A DNA stretch of 64,000 nucleotides from Numida meleagris (lineage: Eukaryota; Chordata; Aves; Galliformes; Numididae). Positions 41,766 to 64,000 of the stretch are shown piece after piece; the first letter of the stretch is position 1, and each line of letters begins with the position of its first letter. The notes beneath the pieces were generated by a model, which did not search any database, was not told the DNA's origin, and saw only the letters and a list, made by a program, of their open reading frames with translations. Made by a program: the position numbers and the translations under genes. The stretch lies in assembly GCF_002078875.1 (NCBI RefSeq), contig NC_034409.1, forward strand, positions 11,069,399 through 11,133,398. Reading direction: 5' to 3'.

Positions 41766-43867
41766 CCTCTTTGACAGGCAGAACCCTGTAGATGCAGAGC
41801 TGGAAATGTTGTTTCTCGACTTCTGCAACTTGAATTTTGATTTCTGTTTTTCAGAGCCCCTAACGTCAACTAAGTTTTTTGCAAAAAATGCAGACACGCT
41901 CTGATATAGGTAATGACTGGTAAATAAGTTACTCAACATACAGTCTCATCTTCCTTGTGAGCGCACTCTCACAAGCTGTGAACTATCCAAGGATGAGCTC
42001 TAGACAACCTCTTGTTGCACCTGCTATTTTTTCAAAATGAAAGAGGTACGGAATTGAAATTTTCAACCTTGCCATTACTCTATGACCCAAAGGCTCTTAG
42101 TTATTAATATGAAATATGATTCAAGAGACTTCCACACAGCAGGATACTCAGTGTCTTGGCAGGGTTTCCTTTTTGCTTGATTTGGAAAAGAAACTTCTTT
42201 TACTCTTCCCAATTCTAAATGCATACTAGCTGAATCACGCTGTTCAGCAGGCTGCAGATTGATCTCTTTCCCCCCCCTAAGGTTTTATGTAGAATTTAAA
42301 TAATGAAGAGGCTAATTGTGTACATGGAAGTGGGAACTGAAATTCAGCAAACACTACTCTCTCTCCATTCTGACCCTGGACCCTGTTTTGGTTACTAAAA
42401 AGTTACTATATTTGATGACAAACTTATTCCAAATTCAGTAGGTGGCATCATAAAGCTACATACCAAATATTCCAAACTCCATTCCCTCAAAAATGACCTT
42501 CTTAAAAAGAACATTTAATCATGGCTGTGTTTTGCTGAGACTTCAACAAGCGACAATATGCTCACAAGATCCTGGTATTGTTGGAGAACCCTCCATCAGG
42601 CTGTAATTCCATACACATATTAAATTGAGAATAATTTAAGATAATTTTAAGAAATATTCTGAGATAGTAGAAGGAGGTTCCCTGTGTACTGCTAGAAAAA
42701 GCAGTCCGTCTGGATACTTTGAATGGAAAAAATGCAAGGAATGAAGGACTGGAAGAGAACAGAGGCTCAGATTGCTGAGGCACAAGACTGTCCTCAGATC
42801 AGCAGGATTTCCTCCTTTTTGTTTACTTAAAACTGAGAAGGAGCCTACTGATCAAGGAGAGATAGAGTGGAGGCCCATAACATTTAAGAGTGGAAAATAA
42901 GCATCTAGCTCCCACCACTGCTTTTAAGCCTTCTTGTAGCATTTCCTAGATGATTAGGTTAGGATGACAAAAAAGAATCAACTCTGTTACACAAGATCCT
43001 CAGAAAGTTCTGTCCAAGGTAGCTAAGTCCACAGCAGCACGTGCTAATACTAATGAAGTACATAACTAAAATCCATGAAGCTCAGGCAAAGTCATATGAT
43101 CAGTTAAAAGTAAGTCTGGAAATATTTATATTAGAATTTTATCATTATCAACTAATTACAACCTAAAAAGAAGAGATTTCTATCAACAGTTTTCTTAGGT
43201 AACAAAATTGGTAAATTAATTTGGCTCTAAGAAGCTATACAAACTCAGAAGAAAATCAAAGTACTTGCTATCAGCATAGACAATTCTTAGAACATTAAAA
43301 AAACACCCTTTTAAGCATAGTATTTTCAATATATAAAGGAGTCCTCAACTTAAGTATAACAAATTAATTTTTACCAACAACCCAGTTTTGGAAAGTTTTG
43401 AACAGATGTGGTCAATGCTATATCTGGCCTTCAATATGAAAAGTTGTTATACAGGCAATTTATAAACCTAAACAAAGGACCACTACAGAGCATCTATAAG
43501 GAAACACAGCAGTTGTCAACTCATCAAGTTACAAAAGACAAGCTCATATTCCTGGACTTAAAAACAAAACTATTTCACAATTTTGTTCTGGGTTAAGACA
43601 TTAATATTTAAGAAAACAACAGTTATGAAATTCCAAAAATTCTGAAATTGAAGATGTCAGGAACAGTGGTTGAGGAAAAATATTTAGGAATTGATAGATG
43701 TAAGTTTATGCTCATTTTTGTTTCTGGCATAAAACATTTGAATTGGCTCCTGACTTTTTATCTTCTCAGTTTTACTACCTAGTTGTGGCTACAGGATGGA
43801 TGCAGAAAGATTTCCATCAGCACATTTAAGGAAGAACATTTCTTTCAAGCAAGGCACAAAATTTAAA

Positions 43868-43873
43868 TTTATT
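43868..43873 (-). promoter_or_regulatory. GNAI1: Candidate distal poly(A) signal of GNAI1
   Basis: AATAAA on the minus strand followed by TTTTGTGCCTTG, a T/G-rich stretch suited to cleavage-factor binding. It would give a 3' UTR of about 1.9 kb, close to what I recall for mammalian GNAI1. Confidence 0.4.
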
Positions 43874-45157
43874 CATGTAATTTGATTAATCCCAATTTTT
43901 CTTTTACATCAAGTACAAAAACCAACTTTAACGTAGGTGTAAATACAATTTCCACAAAGTTTTTCAATGAAATTTAAAATCAGTTACATATCCAGAACTG
44001 TAAAGCACAATTAAAAGCAGCCCAGGATATACAGATTGCTTACTACAACTGCTGAAAGAGCTCACAATGTATGAATATTTCAACAACCTCCAGTAATAAA
44101 TTAGAAACTCCTTTCTAAACTTTCATTTGAAACGCATTTAAGTAATTCTGTACCTAACAAAGGAAGCATCAAAGTTTTACTGAAGCTGAGGCCTAACGAA
44201 ACATATACACAATTAAAAATTAAATAACAGAACAATGATTTGAATATTTTGGTTGAACATTTCTAAGAACAATAAGCTAATATAGAAAAATAGCAACAGA
44301 TTCAAAGAATGATTCTCAAAAAACTTACAGTGTACTGTAGCTGCCTGGAATATTCTAACAATTATAGAAAATCATATTTCCAAGTTTGGTACGTCTGTAT
44401 TATCTAGAAGACATACATTTAAGACAACCATCCAGGAACTTATTTACAAATAGAAGCTTATTCATTTTAAAATAGGTATAAAAATCAGTTTTGGCACAAA
44501 TCATAAGGCAATGGATGATATATACCTAAAATTGCAAATTACACAATGAAAGCATAACCAGAAGAAAATCATGTTCTTTAACTCATTTTTAAAAGAAAGT
44601 ACGAGACTTTAAATGTAACTAAATTAAAGAATGAGCATCTTCAAAGTCACTAAGTCACCGTATCCTATATACTGAAGATTCTTTTTAATAAGCAACAGTA
44701 AATTGCTTTAACACAAGAAAATACAGGGCCATGTCTTGTGAGAGAACCTAATACTTCTACGGTTATTAAATTAGCAAATTAGTTTTAGTTTGATTACCAG
44801 AAGATATCAAAGAGTTAAAGGATAACATTATTTTAATTACTAAGCAGAAAGAAATCACATTAATCGGAAGTCCAGCCTTTGTTGAAGTCTTTAAAAAAAA
44901 CTGCCATTCACTCCAGTGAGTAAAGATTAGTTTCAAACTCTTTTTTTTATTTCTACAAGTGTGTTTTTAACAACTTCCTTTTTGCATTTCCATGAGCTTC
45001 AATATTTCAACTTTATAGTCACATTTCCACTGCAAAGACTGCAAATCCAGTTTTCATAAGCTGTGGATTTCACTTATGTTTTAAAAATATTTTCTGTATT
45101 CAACCTGAATTTATAAAAACTTTTTTTTTTTCCAAAACCTAAGGCAACAAAACAAGT

Positions 45158-45163
45158 TTTATT
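45158..45163 (-). promoter_or_regulatory. GNAI1: Candidate proximal poly(A) signal of GNAI1
   Basis: AATAAA on the minus strand, followed within 30 bases by a TTGTTTTGTTG element. Use of this site would give a 3' UTR of roughly 0.6 kb before any splicing. Confidence 0.35.
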
Positions 45164-45622
45164 AGTTAAGTTTCTTTAAATCTGAGCAGGTGTATGAGGC
45201 TGTTTAAATATCAAAAAGCTAGTGCCATATACAGTATTACCAACAAAAAGTAAAGAATAAAGTAGCATGCACCCTCTAGATTAAAAAAAAAAAAGAAATT
45301 AATTTTACAAGATGTTTAAATAACCAAAAGGCAAAAAAAGTGTCTGTCTCCTCTAAGAGCATCTTCATAAACCACAGAAATTTTAGAGGACAAGTTACCA
45401 AAGAATTCTGTTCAACGTTTATACAAATACATTACTACAAGTTTACATACAGTCAAAAGACATCTCAGTGTTACCTAATTACTTAAATTTACAAGACAAA
45501 CATAAATAAAGCTGTTAAAACAGGCAAGTACAGTACTGATCTATCATTCAGCACAACGTATTTTGTGTATCTTTCATCTTGAAATCAACCAGATTAGAAT
45601 TGTGCGAAGTCATTCTTCAAAC

Positions 45623-45722
45623 CTAAAAATAAAATAAAGAGAATTAAGTACATCTATGCAAGTTTCACACAACATGGGCTTATTCCAAATGCCTAAGTCC
45701 TTTTTTCAGGCACGTAATTTAC
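45623..45722 (-). other. GNAI1: Candidate 100-bp intron in the GNAI1 3' UTR
   Basis: On the minus strand a strong acceptor (T-rich tract then TTTTTAG) lies just before 45622, and a fair donor (ATG, then GTAAAT) lies 25 bases past the stop codon. GNAI2 and GNAI3 are known to carry an intron in the 3' UTR, so one at this place is reasonable. It is a prediction from sequence only. Confidence 0.4.
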
Positions 45723-45746
45723 CATTTAACAACGTCTTGTCTGTTC

Positions 45747-59224
<13,478 letters not shown>

Positions 59225-60264
59225 CTGAAAAATAAATGGAAATTCATCACATTTTGCTCATCTTTGAGAACACATTTAATTTATGTTTCTACACTTCAAA
59301 TACCTAACCAATACAAAAAACGTCAATGGCTCCAAATACATTACAAATTATTTTTAATATAAAAACCTAAGTGCCTCTAGCTAAGTTTCAAAATTGAGAT
59401 ATTTTGACAAGAAATCACTCAACTCTGGAAAGTCTTTGTTCTTCTTTTTGTGCAAGCGAACAATACATTTCACACAGCCTGCTGGTGTTTCTAAATTCAA
59501 ACAGATCTCCAATTGTCCAATTCCAATATGACCAAAGAAAACTCTATAACACTGTAGAGGTCACTGTGACCATAAGAAGTCACTGTTAAAGGCTGCATTC
59601 ACCTTTTAAAAAAAAGGGGCAGTCAGCTTCACCTTGTTCCTCAGACTAATGATACAGCAAATATTCCTGGAAGTCATTTCCAGGTCCTTGAAGGGCAAGA
59701 CCATGACTGGCAAACACGAGGAAGGATTTATCAACTGAACATGACTTGGTAATGCTTTAATGTGGAAACAGCTGGCCCTACGGATGTAGAACACCAATTA
59801 TATCATTCACTGTGCCTCTAGCAGGACTTTCAATGTCATCTACAGTAGTATCCTTGTACCACATTGAATAAATAATGATTTCAAGATGTCTAAAACACGA
59901 CCTAGGCAGACAAATGAAAAGGTTAGTGGCCAATCCTACTGCAAGCTAGTTACAAGTGGTAATCTTCAGGAGCTGATTTTTGGTTAACACTACTTAACAT
60001 CTTCATGTTGACCAGAAAATCAGGACAAAATACACTTACATTAAGTCATTACTTAAGACAATATCCATTTTAGAGGTCAGGAGTTGTGTAAGTGTTGAGA
60101 GAACAAAGGTGTTTGCTTATTCAAAGGATACTCAAGAAGTTAGGCAACTGAGCTGTCAGCATCCATGAGGCTGCATCTCAGCACCTCTTGTGCTTCTCTT
60201 CAGCACCCCAAAAATGAGATTAATGAGACAAAAAAACAGTAGCACATCACTTATATGAATAAGG

Positions 60265-60672
60265 GACTGGTTTATATGGCATACAAGGATAAGCTACAAC
60301 AAGAGGGCTATTTAAGCTTGAAAAGACTGCTGGAGGGATCTAATCTTTTTTCTCCTCCATAAAGCCACTTAAGACAGTTGAACACAGAACCAAACTTCTC
60401 AACAACAAAAAGGCATGAAGCAAATACAAGGCTTCAGCATACGTTATTCTAGAGATGTGGGTAGCATGTTGTGAAAATGGGACTATTCCAGTGGAAGCTG
60501 TTAAGCACTGGAACATACTGTCTGTACAGGAAGTACAAACTCGGCCTTGTAGATCTTCAAGATGCAACTGGATAAGGCCCTAAGCAACCTCAAATAATTT
60601 TGATGCTAACTTGACTTTGAGCCAAGAACTGAAACTGACGACTTCTAGAGCTGTGTTCCAACTTAAATACCC
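60265..60672 (+). mobile_element. Old, diverged CR1 fragment
   Basis: Plus-orientation sequence resembling the CR1 3' end: AAGCACTGGAACATA near 60508, CTGGATAAGGCCCTAAGCAA near 60569, and TTCCAACTTAAAT at the 3' end. It is more diverged than the other copies, so it is probably an older subfamily. Confidence 0.7.
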
Positions 60673-61346
60673 TTTGAAGACTAATAAAATATTCTGTACT
60701 TTCACTATTGTATAATGTTCCATTTGGAAGGTTCCTCCTGGTAGGTTAAACAAAATATTTAGCATCATGACAGGCTCAAGCCAGCTTTGAACTATTTGTC
60801 AGACTAGAGTTGTCCCACATCCTCCCCAGCACTGCAATTGATGTGGCTAGATTTCCTTTCTTCCAATACATAGCACAATGACTGTTATCACCAACAGAAG
60901 CTAGTACACTGTAGAATTACGTTGCTATGGAATAAAGTAACTGTCAACTTCTGCCTAAGACTGGTTTATGCTCTCTTTACCTAATGTCCAAGTTAAAGGC
61001 TTGGTTTTGATAAACATATCACTAACTACAGTGCAGCAATAGTTCTTATTCTGAGCTGCCACAGAAATTCAATAAAAGTATGTTAATATAAACAGGAAAC
61101 AGTACTTTACACAAATGTAGGCAAAAACAGTGATCACTAACCTCTACAAACTGCTAATAAGTACTACACATTTTGACAATATGACAGATTTTGGAATAAT
61201 TCTCTCACTGGAGTAGGCAAGACCCGTGCATCACTTCCAAGAATCACGGAACGCTAGACGCCTCATTTAAGAAAAAGCAAACTACCCTATTATACTCCTC
61301 TACTTAAGAAGAATTTTGGAGTTAATAAGTATTACTACTACAGGAT

Positions 61347-62633
61347 ATGAATCACAGAATCGCAGGGGTTGGAAGGGACATCGTAAGATCATAAAGTCCA
61401 ATCCCCTGCTAAAGCAGGTACCCTGCAATAGGTTGCACAGGTGGGCATCCAGATGGGTCCTGAATATCTCTAGAGGGAGACTCCACAAACTCTGGGCAAC
61501 CTGTTTCAGAGCTCTGTCACCCTTACCATAAAGAAGTTCTTCTGCATGCTTGTATGGAACTTCCTTTGTTCAAGTTTTAGGCCATTGCTCCTTGTCCTAC
61601 ACTACAGCCTGGCCTCATTCATTTGTCTCCCACCTCCCTTTAGATATTTATAAACATTTATCAGACCCCTTCTCAAACTTCTTCTCCCCAGGCTGAACAT
61701 ATCCATGTTATTTACTCTTTTCTCCTACAGGAGATGCACCATGTCCTCTACCATCTTTGTGACCCTCCGTCACACTCTTTCTAGGAGATTCCTATCTTTT
61801 TTGAACTGGAAAGCCCAGAACTGGACACAGTAGTCTAAATGTGGCCCCACCAGAGCAGAGTATGGGGGAGGATCACCTCCCTCATCCTCCTGCCCACGCT
61901 CTTTTTAATCCCCTCCAGTATACCATAAGCCTTCTTGGCCACAAGGGCACACTGATGGCTCACGGCCATTCTGTTGCCACCAGAGCACCTGAGTCCTTCT
62001 CCACAGAGCTCCTCTCCAGCAGGTCAGCCCATAACCTGTACTGATGCATGCGGTTATTCCTCCCTAAATGCAAGAGTCTACTCTTGTTCTCGTTAAACTT
62101 TATCAGGTTCCTCCCTGCCCAACTCTCCAGTCTGTCCAGGTCTTGTTAAATGAAAGCACAGCCTTCCAGTATGTCAGCCACTGCTCCCAGCTTTGTATCA
62201 TCAGCAAACCTGCCGAGGGTGGACTCTCCCTCTTCATTCAGGTCATTGATGAAGATGTTGAACAAGACGAGACCCAGCACTGACCCCTGGGGAACACCAC
62301 TAGCTACAGGCCTCCAATCAGACTCTGCACCACTGATGACAACACTCAGAGCTCTGCCAGTCAGCCAGTTCTCAATCCACCTCACCGTCCACTCATCTAT
62401 CTCACACTTTCTAAGTTTCCTAACACGGATGTTGTGGGCACACTGTGTCTAACGCTTTGCTGAAGTCAAGGTACAGAACATCCTCTGCTCTCCCCAGCCA
62501 GTCACACAAGGCTACTATGTTGGTCAAACATGATCCTCCCTTGGTGAATCCATGCTGACCACACCTGATAACCTTCTCTTCCAATTGCTTGGAGAGGATA
62601 TCCGGAACAAGTTGTTCCATCACCTTTCCAGGG
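61347..62633 (-). mobile_element. CR1 LINE, 5'-truncated, with decayed reverse transcriptase
   Basis: This copy of about 1.3 kb reads on the minus strand. Its 3' end is the typical CR1 tail at 61347-61380. The coding part still shows reverse-transcriptase blocks: L-D-F-S-K-A and a Q-H-G-F-T-K-G-G-S-C block near 62420-62620, then [16 protein letters not shown] and the catalytic A-D-D-T-K-L block near 62150-62385. Frameshifts and stops break the frame several times, so it cannot make a working enzyme. It lies in the same orientation as GNAI1, in intron 1. Confidence 0.93.
62150..62623 (-). pseudogene. CR1 ORF2 reverse-transcriptase remnant
   Basis: Two open segments in different frames (62420-62623 and 62146-62385) carry successive parts of one CR1 reverse transcriptase, including the palm-domain F-A-D-D motif. 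The frame break between them shows the copy is dead. Known family role: target-primed reverse transcription of CR1 RNA. Confidence 0.9.
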
Positions 62634-64000
62634 ACACAGGTGATTACATTACCTTGTGAAGTGCTGTTTAGAAATTTACCATATTTGATTAACTGAGCAG
62701 GTCAGTGTCAGGGCTGGTCATAAGATCATAATTACTATGTAATATGCATTTGACTCAATTTTTCCTCAGTTGGATATCCATCTTCCACTACGGTGTTAGT
62801 ACTAAATTGTGTCAAACATCTAGAATCCTCATAAAAGTTCTTTTAGTAACACAATCATAAACATTCATAATACATACAAAAAAAAAAAAAAAGGCAATTC
62901 ATTAGTGTACCTAGCATTAACAATGAGCTCCTGGAAGATGCATTCTCTTTTTTTACTACTTTATCAACTGCAAAATAGAAACAGGTTTTTTTGCTGTTGT
63001 TCTTCCTTTTATTTTTTCTCTTCTTTTTATTGGGGAAAGTGTTTTGATGTTTTTTTTTTATTTGCTTTTACTTAATGCTAAAATGTCCGCAGTTTGATAA
63101 TAATCCTTCAAAATCTGTCAGAAAATGACACCTTACTCACTGTCCCATACTGAAAAGAGATTGACAATTTTTGTATTCCAGAATGCAGAGCTCAGCCAGG
63201 TCTTCTTATAGATGCAAATCTACATGGATAAAAAACGTCCCTTCCTTTACATCAGTGTGAATAAGTTCTTTACAACAAAATGAGAACTGTTTTAGAAAAT
63301 ATTACTCAGGAGCAAGCAGTATTAAGCATTTCATGTGACAGATGGATATAAAATGTCAAAGATAGCCATACTGCCACAACCAAACCCTGTCCAAATGCAG
63401 ACAGCCTTGAATGTATATTACTCTATTATTTAGTAAAAATACTATTTATTGTTTCTAGTACTACATCAGTGTGATACTTGATTTCAGCTTCACTACTGCC
63501 AATGAATTTAATGCTGAGAGCCTTACTGGCTCAGACAGTAATATAAAAATAATTATGAATAATATAAAAATACGTTAACAGAAAGAGATGGCAGAGTTGC
63601 TCTAACCAGAAAAGCAGCAGTGTATCAGTTTCAGATTTGAAGGAATGGTGGGGATTTTTTGATTGCTTAGTTTTAAATGAAAGTAAGTTAACTATTAAGT
63701 CATCTGCTCTTCAGTAGAGTGAGGCTTGAATAATTGATGAGTATTTTCATCTCTCTTGGCACCTGATGTCCTTTGTGATACCACAGGAGCTCCCCACTAA
63801 GGAAAATCAGAGGACAACATATCTGATGAAAATCCCATTTAAAGCATAGCATTTTCTTAAAAAAATTCATTGATATAATTCAATATAACATGATCTAAGT
63901 CTAATGCTCTTATTATACCTGCTTGCCAGAAAGGCAGATCCTTATGCTTCATTTTGCAAATAAACCAAGTGTGAAAGCAATGTCCAACTTTAATCAGCAC

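Larger units (their letters stand above)
30445..43849. other. Intergenic DNA downstream of GNAI1
   Basis: Contains a 200-codon minus-strand open frame at 30482-31084, a 157-codon one at 37098-37571, the T29 run and the 36-bp inverted repeat. No splice-flanked coding exon was recognised on either strand. The next gene expected from mammalian gene order, GNAT3, was not seen, but I could not scan every short exon. Confidence 0.55.
43850..45746 (-). other. GNAI1: Probable GNAI1 3' UTR
   Basis: The sequence running left from the stop codon is very AT-rich and free of recognisable repeats for about 1.9 kb. On the minus strand AATAAA occurs at 45163-45158, 44951-44946 and 43873-43868. The first and last have T/G-rich sequence shortly downstream, as real poly(A) sites usually do. 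The left limit is inferred from the last of these. RNA 3'-end data would settle it. Confidence 0.5.
59225..64000 (-). other. GNAI1: GNAI1 intron 1 (partial, runs off the right edge)
   Basis: At least 4.8 kb of intron upstream of exon 2. It contains an old CR1 at about 60265-60672 and a longer CR1 at 61347-62633. An adenine run lies near 62879-62892. No exon 1 coding sequence (start M-G-C-T) was seen, so exon 1 must be further right. Confidence 0.85.

Noticed and set aside
1..43849. GNAT3, the neighbour expected from mammalian gene order
   Set aside because: No N-H-K-Y-F-S, D-V-G-G-Q or other G-alpha exon was seen here. The only G-alpha exons belong to GNAI1. Short exons could be missed by eye.
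61316..62452. Several plus-strand open frames of 67 to 100 codons
   Set aside because: They are antisense to the CR1 reverse transcriptase on the minus strand.

Overview
This is vertebrate nuclear DNA, almost certainly from a bird and probably from a galliform such as chicken. The evidence is: an intron-bearing heterotrimeric G-protein gene split into standard vertebrate exons; at least a dozen CR1 LINE tails and fragments of the avian type (many ending in ATTCTATGATT-like 3' tails); an internally deleted mariner copy that resembles the chicken Galluhop/Mariner1_GG family; and a solo LTR resembling avian ERVL-class LTRs. The DNA is AT-rich, with no operon structure and no dense coding.

Layout. 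Positions 1 to about 43,850 look intergenic: AT-rich single-copy DNA with scattered CR1 fragments in both orientations, simple repeats, hairpins and palindromes. I found no exon set or RNA gene there. From about 43,850 to the right edge the window holds most of one gene on the minus strand, GNAI1 (G protein alpha-i1). Seven coding exons (exons 8 to 2, read left to right) at 45747-45937, 46709-46862, 48165-48294, 51938-52066, 53861-54018, 58964-59105 and 59182-59224 join in frame. They encode residues 40-354 of the 354-residue protein, ending in the C-G-L-F tail and a TAA stop. Exon 1 (residues 1-39 plus the first base of codon 40, with the lipidation site and promoter) was not seen and should lie past base 64000. 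A 3' UTR runs left from 45746 and may contain a small 100-bp intron; candidate poly(A) signals lie near 45,160 and 43,870.

The introns carry several transposon fossils: a CR1 tail and a 0.4-kb CR1 in introns 6 and 5, a 509-bp solo LTR with perfect 5-bp target duplications and a deleted mariner in intron 3, and two CR1 copies in intron 1, one about 1.3 kb with decayed reverse transcriptase.

Points worth a second look: intron 6 of GNAI1 uses a GC rather than GT donor; a 36-bp inverted repeat (35/36 identical) brackets 330 bp at 41364-41765; a possible 3'-UTR intron; a G4-capable tract; a 29-T run; and the longest open frame of the window (200 codons, 30482-31084), which sits in GC-richer intergenic DNA and is not recognisable as any protein. 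I found no convincing new multi-gene system.
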